Shown here piece by piece: positions 24,207-35,284 of a DNA stretch of 64,000 nt. How positions within the stretch are numbered: position 1 is the stretch's first letter; every line of letters begins with the position of its first letter. The position numbers were made by a program, and so were the translations under genes. Source of the DNA: Triangularia verruculosa (taxonomy: Eukaryota; Ascomycota; Sordariomycetes; Sordariales; Podosporaceae); the NCBI GenBank assembly GCA_033296885.1, contig MU863879.1:124001-188000 (forward strand), written 5' to 3'. The notes below the pieces were generated by a model. That model was not told where the DNA came from and did no database searches. It saw nothing but the letters and a program-made list of their open reading frames with translations.

Positions 24207-24724
24207 GCAACTGTAACAAAACGAAAGGGAGGGTGGGAGAGAGAGAGAAGTGGGACAGCATAGGGATGAGATACCCAAGACCTGGCGAATGCATGAAAAC
24301 GGGGGGGCAGCGGGGACAAGAGAAGATATTTCCTCGGGTCAAGAACGGGGGAGTTGGAAGGCAGAGAGGGGCCAGGCAGGGAAAACAGAACCCAGGCCCA
24401 TGACAAGAACCTCGCGAGAAGCAGAGAGGTCACTAATCGCGCCGACAGAAATGTCAAATAATCATCGCATTGTTGATTCAGCTAGTAGGCATCTGATCTA
24501 GCTACAGGACGCAATACGGGTACAATATAATACAGAGAACAAAGTCAAATCTCCGCTGAAATCATCCATGTGAGCAGCCCGGCTCACGTGATGCTTTTCC
24601 TTTCCCCGAATCAGAGTTCGGGCCAGGCGTAGAGATACATACCGAGAGAAAAACAATAGTAATCCCACAGTGGAAAAACATCCAAGCAAATAACTGTCGA
24701 GCTGAGAAGTGCATGCTGGCCGAC
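24207..24724. other. Convergent intergenic region
   Basis: Holds the 3' ends of AP-2 sigma (plus) and the zinc-knuckle gene (minus). An inverted repeat GTGAGC-agcccg-GCTCAC lies near 24570-24588. No gene is seen. Confidence 0.5.
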
Positions 24725-27039
24725 TTAATCATCGACCACCACCACATCGCTCGGGGAGTCGCCATCAGACAGCTCGGTGAGATCGGTAGTGTCGCCCAAC
24801 CCGCTGACGATGACAGAAGGCATCGCCTCTGTCATGATAGTGTCATCATCCACGTCAATGACGCCGTGAAGGTGCTGAATCACAGAAGTATTCGCCTCCC
24901 GGGTAGGCATATTGTCCTGCTCTTGCTTCACTTGACCAGCACCCTGGTCAATATCCATAGCATCGTCATCGCCCTCCTCGCTCTCAGGGGGCATCTCGAT
25001 AAAGTCAGTCGCAACAGGGCGCTTCATCTTGGCCCTGCGGGGGACTTCCTTGCCCACAAACAGCTTCAAGAACGCCGGTATCAAGTCATGCTTGGTCTTC
25101 TCCTCGTCAATCATCTGACCGACTTCCCTGATGTCAACTCTGATGTGAGGAGGAGCACTGACAACTCGGGCGGGAGCTTCCTCAATCTTGGGTACCACCC
25201 GCTGCGCTTTCCTAGTCTGGGTAGCGCGCTTGGAACGAGACTTCTTAGACGGCGCCTCTTCAGAAGGCACGTCATAATATGATAGCCGTCCCTCTTCACG
25301 AGGGTCTGGACTGGCAGGCAGGTGTTTGCGGTTGATGTAGACTTTGGCCGGGGCCTCGCTCCGAGCAGGCCTGTCCGGATCGATGTAGTTCTTAACAACC
25401 ACACTGTCCGTGGAGCTAGACCAGTGAAAATCGTTTCTGTTGGTACCTCCACGAATAGACATGGTTCTCTCGGGCTCGCCATCATCACGCCGAGATCCTC
25501 GGCGGCCCCTCTTTCTACGGGGACGGGATGTCCAAGCTGTCGAGTCAACCTCTTCAACTTCGCTGTCCACACTGAGGTGTCGCTTGTAAGCGCGGGACTC
25601 GGGTCGGTAGGAGTCCCCGAACGGGTCACTGACGACTCTTCGAGGCGGGCTCTGCTCGGCCTTGATATTACGTGAACCTCTTGAAAATGAGGATTTCTGT
25701 GGGCAATCGCCGACATAATGACCAGCCTGCTTCCCACACTTGACACAGGTGTAGTCTTCAGGTGCTTTGATAGCAAATTTCTTGTTCCCATTCGTTGGAC
25801 AATCTTGAATAAGATGGCCTAGATGGAATTAGTAAATAGTAGCATCATCAGCAGAAGACTCGTCTTACCAGGAACGCGGCAACGATTACACACATAGTTG
25901 CCTGGCACCGCGACCTTCATCTTACTCTTGCCACTTGGTATGGAGTTCGTAATGCCAGTGCCAGTTTCACTAGAATCCACAGCTTCTTTGCCGCTCTGAA
26001 CACTCAATTCGGCCTGTTGGGCCTTTCTTTTCTTCCTGGCTTCAACCCAGTCGTCCTCGAAGACCATCCGGTTAGAACCAGTCAAGAAAGAGAGATCAGT
26101 CTCTTTTTTCTTCTCCTTCTCCTCATCTTCATCCACCCACTCCCCAGGCTCGGGGGTAGCATCTCGGGATGCCTTCATCCTATCAGGGTGCATGTGGCCA
26201 AATGTGTTCTCAGGAGTAGGGACAGAGAACTGGCCGGCCAACGTGGGTGATACCCTGCCAGGATGCATATGTCCAAAGGCTGACGCCGAGGTGGCATGGT
26301 TCGGGGACTCACGGGGTGCTGAAACGAGAGCTCTCCTTCCTGGATGTATGTAATCGCTCACGTCTGCCCCAATGGCAGTGGTAGAATCATTGCCGGTCGA
26401 TGGGACTGAGGCTCTCCTATCCGGATGAATGTAATCATCCATTGACTTCAGAGCGACATTGGCTGGAGAGTCGGCAGCTCTTGGAACTGATACTCGCCGA
26501 TCTGGATGTATGTAGTCATCCATGGGCTTTGAAGGAGGTTTTAAGGGGTCGTGAATTTTCTCGGCCGACGAGTCGCTACCAGGATCGGGGTATGAGGCCA
26601 CAGCCTTCGCAAGGCCGATGGCTGGGGAGTCACGAGCTTTCGAAACCTGGGATGTAGCTTCGGATGACAGCACCGGAATCTTCATCAGTGCTCGCAAATC
26701 AGCCTCCATCATATGAAGACGCCTCGCGTCAAGAGGGTGGTTCGACAGGTGGTCCTTTTGATACTGGATATAGCCATCAAGGATAGTCTGGTCGCCAATA
26801 CGGCAGCTCCGGAGCAGCTTATGCCACTCTCTCAGTTCACTTTCGTTGCTTGTTGGATTCGAAACGTCCTTATCAACGATACGTTCAATAAGCCATATGA
26901 CGAAACTGTTGAGGGTACGCTGTTTGTTGACTTTGACTGGAAACGCCCGGCCGAGAAAATCGAACAGCTTACGGGCGGAGGGGCATTGGCGAAAATCACC
27001 CAGTGGCAAGGCTACATGGCCCTGCTTCTTGCGGTCCAT
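24725..27039 (-). CDS. Two-zinc-knuckle protein with internal HP(D/G)R repeats
   Basis: Minus-strand exons 25869-27039 and 24725-25818 give 754 aa from the first clear ATG; the 50-nt intron splits the first knuckle. Zinc knuckle 1 is CNRCRVPGHLIQDC and knuckle 2 is CVKCGKQAGHYVGDC (one residue longer than the standard CX2CX4HX4C). Such knuckles bind single-stranded RNA or DNA. An N-terminal helical region is followed by five copies of a (D/G)x(I/M)HP(D/G)R motif, an acidic stretch, basic patches and an acidic C-terminus. The true start is probably further upstream: the frame is open to 27186 without an ATG, and coding-like sequence continues on the minus strand at 27191-27359, implying one or two small 5' exons. 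The specific function is unknown. Confidence 0.8.
26179..26523 (-). repeat. Five protein-level HP(D/G)R repeats
   Basis: Within the zinc-knuckle protein (residues about 173-287), the motif occurs as DDYIHPDRR twice, SDYIHPGRR, FGHMHPGR and FGHMHPDR. The spacing is about 25-28 residues and the linkers are unrelated. Confidence 0.85.
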
Positions 27040-27828
27040 ACTTTCCACAGGGGAGACACGAGCTCCTTCAACAAACTGGATCAGCAGGTTTCCGTGATGG
27101 GTGGCGTGGTAAAGGCCACGGAACAAAAGGGCCTTATGCGGCTTCCCTGCAGCTGTGTGAAAGGAGTGGTCAGTTGGTGGACACAATCAGTTGGGTATAT
27201 CTCGGATTGGTACCTTTCGGGAACGCAGGAGATGTTGTTCAGGGGCAGAAGTTGCGGGATCTGGAATATGCTGAAAGCTTCTGATGTAGAGATTCGACGA
27301 AGTGTCCAGAACCGGAGAAATGGGCAAGTCAAGTAGCGATCCACAAGACAAAACAGCTGATCTGACGATTCTTTATCGAAACAAAAGAAGTATGGTGCCT
27401 GACAGAACGAGGCTGATTGATTTCGTACGCACGACGGTGATCAGTGACAATATCTTCAGGAATGTAGCTAGAGGAAGAAATCAAAGGAACAGAAGAATCA
27501 CCAGCAGCGCAAAATCATTTAACCAGTCTCGCCGCATGTGACCCGCCGTGACTAGGAACCTGCCGGAATAGAGGGCAGGAGCTACGGAGCTGATTGTGTC
27601 ATCATAGATATTGCAAACAGAAGGAGTAGCCCACAGCTCGGCGGCGGCGAGGCATCAATGCCGAGAAGATGTCACATCAAAATTCTGTAGCTGCATCAAC
27701 CTTCTATCTGAAGGCTGTATCTGTTGAATTGAATAATAGGAACAAGCAACGGATATCCCAAAACCACCCCGCAGAGCTCCCCAAGACCAAGAAAGCAGCA
27801 GTGTACAAAATAGAAAAGAGACCAGAAA
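27040..27828. other. Space between IST1 3' end and zinc-knuckle gene, probably with its 5' exon(s)
   Basis: The minus-strand segment 27191-27359 is open and reads like protein (for example YIRSFQHIPDPATSAPEQHL). It lacks an ATG and does not join in phase by an obvious GT-AG intron to the main exon. The remainder is promoter and the IST1 3' flank. Confidence 0.45.
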
Positions 27829-28821
27829 TCACCTCTTAAGTGCCGCGAACCTCTTTGAAAGCTCGTCCAAGTCTGGAACCCCATCCCCTTTCTTCTCTAT
27901 AGGCTTCCTCGCCACTGCCGCAGGCTTCTTGGTAGGTGTTGTCAGCTCCATTCTGTTGAGGGTGACCTTGGGGTGGATATTATCGGTCGAGGGACTAGGA
28001 GGGTTGACATGAAGCGGACTGGCTGGGCCAAATGACTTTGGGGGTGTGGCTTTGCTTAGCTCTTCTTGTGCCTTGAGTTCAGCAACAGCTCCTTCGTCCA
28101 CATCAAGTAGCGGCTCATCCAGCACCCTTTGCGCCTGTCCTCCACTTGGGTTCTCATCATCGTCATCCATAAAATCAGGAGGATCCCCCAGCTCCTTATT
28201 CTTCCCTTTTGGCCAGTCTACCCCATATGCTCGCGCAATCTCCTCCAGGTATCCCTGAACCAGCTCTTCTTTTGGTGGTGTAACGCTCAGCTTCTTGACC
28301 ACTCCCTCACTGACTTTCCCATCAGTATTCTCCGTAGCCTGTAACACAAATTCTTTCCCAAACTTCTCAGCCAATAGTGTCCTCACTGTTTGAAGCTCTT
28401 TGATTTCGGTTTTGGGCGCGGCGTAGATGATGGACTTGACAGCCTCTTCGAGGCCGGGATCGCATGTCGGTGATGCCTCTAGCAAGCCGGCGCGGGCTAG
28501 GAGAAGCTCGCAGTAGAGTTCTAAGATCTCGTGAAGCTCTGTAATGATATCGGATCTGATGATGTTTTCGACGCGGATTCGGGCTGAGTCGACCTTGTTC
28601 TGCTCGAGCAGCTGAGCCATAGCTCTGCGCTGTGTCTTTGCGAGGGCCTCATCGCGCTTTTGGACCATACGGAGGCGGGCTATGGCTAGTTTGAGCTGGA
28701 CTTTGATTTTGGTCTGGCAGTTACTTTGTTAGCTTGGGTCTTGGTCTGCTGTCTTACAAACTGTTATGCAAGATGTTAGGGAACGCCATACCACAAGGAC
28801 CGGGGAGGTCGGAGGAGGCAT
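27829..28821 (-). CDS. IST1: IST1, ESCRT-III-associated regulator of Vps4
   Basis: Minus-strand exons 28792-28821 and 27829-28713 give 304 aa; the 78-nt intron has a GCTAAC branch site. Ist1 is a helical ESCRT-III-like protein that controls Vps4 in multivesicular-body sorting. The 10-codon first exon MPPPTSPVLV joins TKIKVQLKLAIARLRMVQKRD, the conserved helix 1. Helical residues continue to about 190 (RVENIIRSDI, LELYCELLLARAGLL, LAEKFGKEFV). The C-terminal third is disordered, and the tail LDELSKRFAALKR fits the MIT-interacting motif that binds Vps4. Divergent from SPT3. Confidence 0.95.
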
Positions 28822-29580
28822 ATCGATATCTGAGTCGGCTCAATGTCCACAGGCAGGAAAAGGAACAGGAAATCACAGAGTGTGTGTGTGAGGGCCAGGT
28901 GAGGTCTTATATCATTGAACAACGCTCCAGGCTCCAGTATTCTGAATGGGGAGAGGTTGCGTATGCGCAAGGCGGGATGCGGCTGACAGCTTGGTTGCTG
29001 ATGGTGGGGTTGGACGTGTGATGCACGCGGGGTAGCACGCTAATCAGCCGTTATCAGTTTACGACAGGTCTTGGCTGTCGTCTTTGTGGAGTTGACACCC
29101 CACACGTCTCCAGTTGTGACAACAGTTGGCCCGTGCGTTCTTCAACTTCATGCCTTGAAGGGCAGAAACCCGTTGATGGATGTTTTGTCTGGTTTGAAAG
29201 ACCACCGAGGTCTGGTAGGTATATAGAAGTCATCACAAAGTCATTTCAGAACTTCTTTTGTCTGTTTCTATCTGAACGGAATATCCTGTCTATAGACCAA
29301 GGCATGGTTCACAGTCACGTGGGATATATGGCCCGTGCCACATATCAAATGCGCTTCTTGGAGCCTCATGCTTGGCACCAGTGTTCCATTCAACAACCAT
29401 CCAGCTTTCCATCATCTTTGATGGGAACATAATAATCTTATTGCAGCATTATCATCCTTTCTGTATCATTGCTTCTTCTTCGCCGTAGCACACCGTATTC
29501 ACATTGGAGACTGCTTTCTAAAGAGGGCTATTGGAGTTGTAACAGTTGGTCACCGGTATTCCGCCCCTTGAACCATCAAA
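28822..29580. promoter_or_regulatory. Divergent intergenic region of IST1 and SPT3
   Basis: A 759-bp space between two divergent starts. It contains a CACGTG E-box at about 29316 and beside it an imperfect inverted repeat GATATATGG...CCACATATC. No gene is seen. Confidence 0.5.
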
Positions 29581-32500
29581 ATGGCGGACAAAGATAAACA
29601 GTACAAGTATCGCCAAGAGATACAACAGGTTAGTGATCTCTCGCATTCCTCTCGAAAGAAATGATGCAGGGCATTGGAGAGTGGCCCGATGGTGAATCGT
29701 ATGTGCTGGGCATCCCGAGATGGATTCAGGGGCAAGAACAGGGGCAAGAACAGGGGCACGAAGTGAACAACTATGTGATGGCCTGGATGCCAGAGGGGAT
29801 ATTCAGGAAGGGTACAAAACACATGACGGCCAAGGGGGCATGGCGTTTTCCCAGGAGGAGTAGAGAGAAATATCAACCACGGAGAACCAACATCATTCCC
29901 TGGAGCGGCTGTTGATCAGTGGTGGGCTGAGGACTAGGAGGTTGTTGCGGGAGGTGTTGGAAAAGGGACTCTTCTCTTGGCTGGGCAGGACTTACTGAAG
30001 AACACTTTGGAAACGCCGTTTCTTGGTTGGTCCAGCAGCTTTCATGGTCTCAACACAGAGGTGATCATGGGAGAACATACGGCGCCGAGCCCGGGCTCCG
30101 CGTCCGGGCCGGACAACGGAAGTCAACGGAAGCCAGCGGTCGACGCCGGCAGCAACGGCGGATCCCCGGCGATGATGAGGTTTTCTGTGACAGCAGCAGA
30201 GCATAAATTCTCGTTCTCGTAGAATCGACGCGCCTCACAACTCTTCTCTCAGCCAAGCCTTGAACTCGTCCTCAATATTTACCTACACCAACCCCTTTTC
30301 TCCTGCGAGTTCGGTTCATTGAATACGCCACCACAGAATACACAAGAAAGAAGAGACCGAGATTATCGAAATGGATGGCACTCCTCCCACCCAGAAAGGC
30401 AAGGGAGGCCGAACAGGCCGACCAGCGCAGAGGACATTGCCTGCACCTCACCCTTCTTTGCCCATAAGGGGGGACTGGCAAATTCCTCCTGGGCACGGTC
30501 AGCCTGGTCGGAGAGCTCCTGCTTCTGGCGCGCGCGAGCCAGCTTCTCGCCAGCGAGCACCGCCTACCAGCGCTTCGACGCACGGTCCCTCACGCCGTGA
30601 AGACGAGGAGCTGGAAGAGCTGCTGCAAAAGAGGGATGAGCTTCAGAGGGAGCTCGAGGAGCTTGAGCTCAGTATAAACAGTTGGCGACTTCCCCACCAA
30701 AGTCGGAGCCAGCAACAATCTCTCGCGAGACATCACCAAGAGAGACACCACCAAGCGAGCCAAACAACTCGCAACCAGAGACGATGCCTCCTCGCTGGAT
30801 TCTGCCGAAGCCAGCTGCCCAGGGGTCGGGCACAACACCCCCCTCTGGGCAGATGCTGCCTCCTCCAGTGCCCGCGGGTCGTTCAAGACCCGAGTCGCAG
30901 CAAGAGCTGCCACAACAAGCCCAAGAGTCGATGCAGCCAGCGGCAGAGTTGCGACCCTTGCCAGAGCAGCAGCATGTTGGCCACCAGCAGGAAAAGGAGC
31001 CGTCCATGGACATGTTCCATGAGAGCCCTGTGACTGGGGCTTTCAATGATCGCCGAGAAAATGAATGGGCTCGGCAGCCTGAGAGGAGTCTTTACATCAA
31101 CCCTGCGCTTCTCCATATCCACCACCAGCAGGAAGACCCCTCCATGAATCGAGCGACTCAGCATCGCCGAGAGTATTCTGCCACCAATCAGGCGACTCCC
31201 CAAGTCCAGCACCAGGAGCAGTACCATTTCGTCAATCAAGACCAGGCGACTCTCCCCACACAGTCGCAGCGGGGCGACAATTCTTCCCAGAATCCTGCGA
31301 CTTTTCTCTCCCAACCTCAACAGTTCGACTTCATCAACATCACTCAGGCGAGTTACCCTGCTCAGCATCATCAAGAAGGTCAAATCATGGACCAAGCAAC
31401 TCTCGCCGCCCAGGAGCAGGAGTGGTTGAATCCTGCCCCCATGAACCATACCGCCCTCCCCCCTCATCAGCAAGAGGAGAACGATGACGAGGATGACAAT
31501 GAGGTTGAGGGTACAACAACCTATTACCAAGCGTCACTCCAAGAGCTCTACCCTGTCAGACTCGCGAATCCCCGCTGCGCCAAGTTCAAGAAAGTATTCC
31601 AGAGACCATTCAGCTACACGCCGACCCAGAGTTATCGAGTTAACCTTACTCCTGTGTCAGCTGAAGCTGCAACTTCGACACCCGCTGCTGATGTCCCCGC
31701 ACCCCCCATCATTGCAGTCACGCGCACAGAGACTCCAAGCTCTGCCGCTTCAGGCTCTGGTCCCAGTCGCAACAATGTTTTGTATGGGAACCCCGGGCTG
31801 TTCGACGAGGTTATGATGTATGGCCACCCACTTAACGTCGATGCCTACGATCTGGAGCAGAATGAAGAGGGCACGGGCAATCTCATGCCTCTCAATCTCG
31901 ACCCCACTCTGGTCACGCTCCAAAAGTTGCTCACCACTCCCGAGCCCACTGAAATTTGGAGGGGAAAGGCGGCTGAAAAAGAGGAGGAAGCTGACTTTGA
32001 GGGCATGGACCCCAAAGAATATATCGCTGACATCTTCCACCACGCCCAGATGATGTATGTATCTGGCGAAACTGGCGAGCCGTCCGCCGAAACCACGGGC
32101 ATTATCGAAGACATTGTCCGTCAACAGGTCATTGAGATTGTAAGTTTTCGTCTCATCTTTCCTCTCCATCCGAACAGTTTGCTAACCTTATCCCAAGCTT
32201 CGCAACTGTACCGAACTTGCTGCCCGTCGCGGCGCCCGTGCGATCACCATTAATGATCTGATCTTCCAAATCCGCGACGACGCACCCAAGGTTTCTCGTC
32301 TGCGCACATTCCTCTCCTGGAAGGACGTCCGCAAAAATGTCAAGGACTCCGACGACAAGGGCGGCGAAGGCGATCTCGGCGCGGGCGAGGATCCCGTCGG
32401 CGGCGTCGTTCCTGGCGGTCCAGTCGATGACACCGCCAAGAAGAACAAGAAGGCCAAGGTCGGTCTCCCCTGGGAGCCCTCTTCTTACTTTGCGGTCGAA

Positions 32501-33046
32501 GTCCCCGAACGTGAAGACGAAGAAGACGAAGAGGAGGAAGAGATGAACCACATCACTCTCCAACGTCTCCGCAAAGCCGACGAGCGCACAAAGGCCATGA
32601 CCCGCGAGGAATACGTCACCTGGTCTGAATTCCGCCAGGCATCGTTCACCTACCGCAAAGGCAAGCGGTTCAGAGAGTGGGCTGGCTTCGGGATTGTGAC
32701 AGACAGCAAGCCCTCGGACGACATTGTCGATATTCTCGGCTTCTTGACCTTTGAGATGGTGCAGACGCTCACAGAAGAGGCCTTGAAGATCAAGGAGAAC
32801 GAGGACCAGCACAGGGAGAGGACTGGTGGGGGGGAGGCTGCGGATAACGCGGCGGCCCAGGCGAAGAAGAGGAAGATGGTGGGTGGTGGGGGTGGGCTGT
32901 TTGACCCGCCGAGTGAGGGTAGGACCCCGGTTGAGCCGAGGCACATCCAGGAGGCGTTTAGGAGGCTGCAGGCGAGGCCCAAGAAGAGTAGGGCTATGCT
33001 GAATGGGACGAGGATGCAGCAGAAGACCAATTTGAAGCTCTTTTAA
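29581..33046 (+). CDS. SPT3: SPT3, SAGA complex TBP-interacting subunit (canonical form)
   Basis: Canonical splicing of 29581-29628, 32050-32139 and 32198-33046 gives 328 aa, close to yeast Spt3. Spt3 has two histone folds, pairs intramolecularly within SAGA and delivers TBP to promoters. Exon 1 encodes [16 protein letters not shown], matching the family N-terminus. Exon 2 ([17 protein letters not shown]...) and exon 3 complete histone fold 1, the [13 protein letters not shown] segment, an acidic run, and fold 2 ([24 protein letters not shown]). Intron 2 is 58 nt with GCTAACC. Intron 1 is 2421 nt, with donor GTTAGT and a GCTGAC branch 20 nt before the CCCAG acceptor, far longer than any other intron here. 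It contains a long reading frame that is listed separately. The family call is firm; the use of the 2.4-kb intron needs RNA evidence. Confidence 0.9.
30371..32139 (+). CDS. N-terminal extension reading into SPT3 (Gln-rich, coiled-coil); probable long SPT3 isoform
   Basis: Within SPT3 intron 1, an ATG at 30371 opens 100 codons that begin basic and Pro-rich and end in a coiled coil ([19 protein letters not shown]). A second frame, open from 30682 (first ATG 30784), is Gln/Asn-rich and runs without a stop through 32049 straight into SPT3 exon 2 in the correct frame. A GTATAA donor at 30672 joined to an AG at 30777-30778 (or 30813-30814) links the two frames; with exon 3 this predicts 836 (or 824) aa ending in complete SPT3 histone folds minus the first 16 residues. 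The Gln-rich part has diverged repeats around N-Q-A-T with QxQ. The region 30230-30370 looks like a pyrimidine-rich leader, suggesting its own promoter. The exact linking splice is uncertain. Confidence 0.7.
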
Positions 33047-33600
33047 GGGAGGAGATGGAGCTTTGTGGGGTGGATTTTGAGGTTTTTCGTCCTAGATATG
33101 GGAGGGAAGATGGATAGAGCGGAGTAAATCCTTGTGTTCGGGTTTCCGTCTCTTTAATTTGGGTTGGGGTTAGGATGGAAGATGGATGGGTGGGTTGGCT
33201 ACAGCGGAGTAAATCCTTGAGTTCGGGTTTCCCTGGCCACCCGGTAATGATTGGGGGAAGCATATGGAGTTTTCATGGCAGCGTTTGTTGAGATATGTAC
33301 TTTTTTATTATTAATATGGAGTTGAGGAGGGTCATCGGTGGAGTTTGAGGGGCGGATACTGGGTTGATAGCCATACTGTAGTTAGATGTATTCTATGATT
33401 GTAACATTATTGCAAACTTCTCTGTCTTATGGTGAGGTTTATGTTATGCTGTGAGTGGTATGTGTTTAAGTATGGGATTTAAGAAAGTGATTTCATCCGA
33501 GCTTGAGCAAGAGATCTAGCGAGGAAGCGCTGCTGAACTATGAAAGTGTTCTTCGTGAGGGCTCGCTCGCCCAAGGCCCTCCCTACCTTCACCACCAGTC
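33047..33600. other. Intergenic, SPT3 3' flank
   Basis: Contains a direct repeat: GCGGAGTAAATCCTTG followed by a shared GTTCGGGTTTCC occurs near 33119 and again near 33205. Nothing else is recognised. Confidence 0.5.
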
Positions 33601-33794
33601 TCAGCAGTTGCAGCTGCGACAGATGATCTCGGGGTCGACCTGAGGATCAGCTTTAGGACGCTTGTTCCTGGGTTGTGTACACTTGTTGGTCAGATGTCCG
33701 ATTTCTTCACAACGCTGGCACTTCATGGCACCAATCTGGTACGGTGTTGAGCTTCCAGGGATGATCGCAGTATGCGAAAGGGGCGGGTTCGCCG
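33601..33794 (-). CDS. Zinc-knuckle gene, 3' exon or fragment
   Basis: On the minus strand a frame ending at a TGA (33601-33603) encodes SSTPYQIGAMKCQRCEEIGH followed by LTNKC, a standard CX2CX4HX4C zinc knuckle, and ends CRSCNC. The last 41 codons start at an ATG (33726), but the coding-like frame extends upstream. A possible acceptor (CCCATTAG) lies at 33795-33796, and Pro/Ser-rich coding-like sequence reappears on the same strand near 33950-34030. It is probably the last exon of a small nucleic-acid-binding protein, or a relic. The upstream exons could not be joined in phase with confidence. Confidence 0.45.
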
Positions 33795-34532
33795 CTAATG
33801 GGAGCGAATCCGGGGAAAATTCCCATAAAACGAGGGATATGGCCCCTGTGAACGCGGAAGCTTGGGAGGTTCGGCCGCGACTTGGACCCGGGTATGCCAG
33901 TTGGAGGAGAGTAATAACGCTGTCACCTCCTGAGGCGGGGGCATTGGTTCTCGAGAAAGAGGGGTGTTACTTGTGGGCGCCGGACTGGGTGAATCTTGAC
34001 CAGCGGACGGTGGTGAAGTTAGGAAAATTTGGAAGAAGCGTGGTGGTTTTAAGGGGAGGTATATAAGTGATATTGTGTGGATAAGCTGGAATTTTTATCT
34101 AAGCTTAGAAGGGATGTTTGATGAGGGAAGACTGTTGAACCTCGGGAACTGAAGAGGGTTTTCGGCTGTTAGAGTTGTGAGATTTTGGAAGATAGTGGCT
34201 GAACGCTATTGGACTGGAATATTCCCTTGGGAGATTGCTGTTTATAAGGTACGGTATCTTATTAGAGCTGACCGTTTTGCATGTCGTACGGTACTATTTC
34301 CCTTTTTTTTCTTTCTGTATATAAGTATGCCTATAGGTTATCTTTAAGGGCCTCTCTAATACTCTCCATCCTATTATAACAACTAAGTACTAGAGAACCA
34401 ACGTGTTCCGACCATCACCATCTCCCACCCCGGCACACTTTCTTCTTAAAACCACCCTCGAACATCAATATGGCGCCCAAATGAACGATAGTACAGACGA
34501 CGCCCAATCGACACGTCGCACAACATCCCAAA
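33795..34532. other. Poorly resolved stretch, partly AT-rich
   Basis: May contain 5' exons of the zinc-knuckle fragment on the minus strand (a TTTTCCTAAC branch-like site lies near 34020). The part at 34260-34390 is AT-rich and includes a GGTTATCTTTAAGGG stretch resembling the interior of the 255-bp elements, but without ends. Confidence 0.35.
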
Positions 34533-34930
34533 ATGTCAAGGGAATCTCAAACATCTACAGCAACAGAATATCGTCGCGCTCCCGGGGACCAGGAGCCAGA
34601 GGAATTTGCCCCACTCGATCGTGGAAAGACTGCCAAATGGATCGATATGTCATCCTGGAAAGTTGTGGCGGCGCTGTCACTGGTGGCAGAGAGGTTGCTG
34701 CGTCTGTGTCCTTCAACAACGAGAACCCCGGTCAATCTATCCCGAATGATCTATCGCCCCAAGCCAGCTCCGCGTCATTGGATATCCCCAACAGACAGCC
34801 AAATGCTTCTCAGTCGGAGCATCCCTCGCAGTTGAGGGAGCATCGTCTTTTTCAATTCTTTCGGATCCTGCGCTTCGTTTCAAGCGGCCTTTCCCACTCC
34901 TTCTCCATGAGAATGCAGTACACCCCCTGA
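34533..34930 (+). CDS. Possible small gene, unknown function
   Basis: An ATG in good context (CCCAAAATGTCAAG) at 34533 starts MSRESQTSTATEYRRAPGDQ in one frame, while the sequence after about 34690 reads like a disordered Asn/Ser/Pro-rich protein in another (NNENPGQSIPNDLSPQAS). A short 41-nt GT-AG intron at 34649-34689 would join them into 118 aa. The intron is below the usual size here, so this may instead be a frame-broken relic. No family was recognised. Confidence 0.3.
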
Positions 34931-35284
34931 GCAGGGGAGGTAATGTTGTTGCCCATGGGGTAGTTCAGACTGAATAGAGTTGGAGAAAGGTTACAAGGTA
35001 GGGATAGACTGTTGGGAGACGTCGAAAGTCTTTGGTATGTCGGTTAGCGACTATCGATGTTAATGTTAATAATCAATGGCGACTTGACTTAAGTCAACAC
35101 CATCTCTGTCAGCAGGAAGATACAATCGACCAGATATAGACAATTTATCTCATGAAATTAGATGTTAACCTGCATTGATTGACATACGAATGAGTCGATA
35201 AAGTGGCTGTTATCAGACACAGGTAAAGAAGGGCATCGGGAGCAACATAATGAAACCACTGTTGAATTAGCTAATATGTCACTA
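34931..35284. other. Intergenic, PPM1 3' flank
   Basis: Nothing recognised; slightly AT-rich. Confidence 0.5.

Noticed and set aside
29661..29915. Plus-strand frame that could be spliced to SPT3 exon 1 in phase via an AG near 29669
   Set aside because: Would give a 97-aa hybrid with no histone fold; its sequence is not like any SPT3 and contains a simple GGGCAAGAACA repeat, so it is more likely intron sequence.
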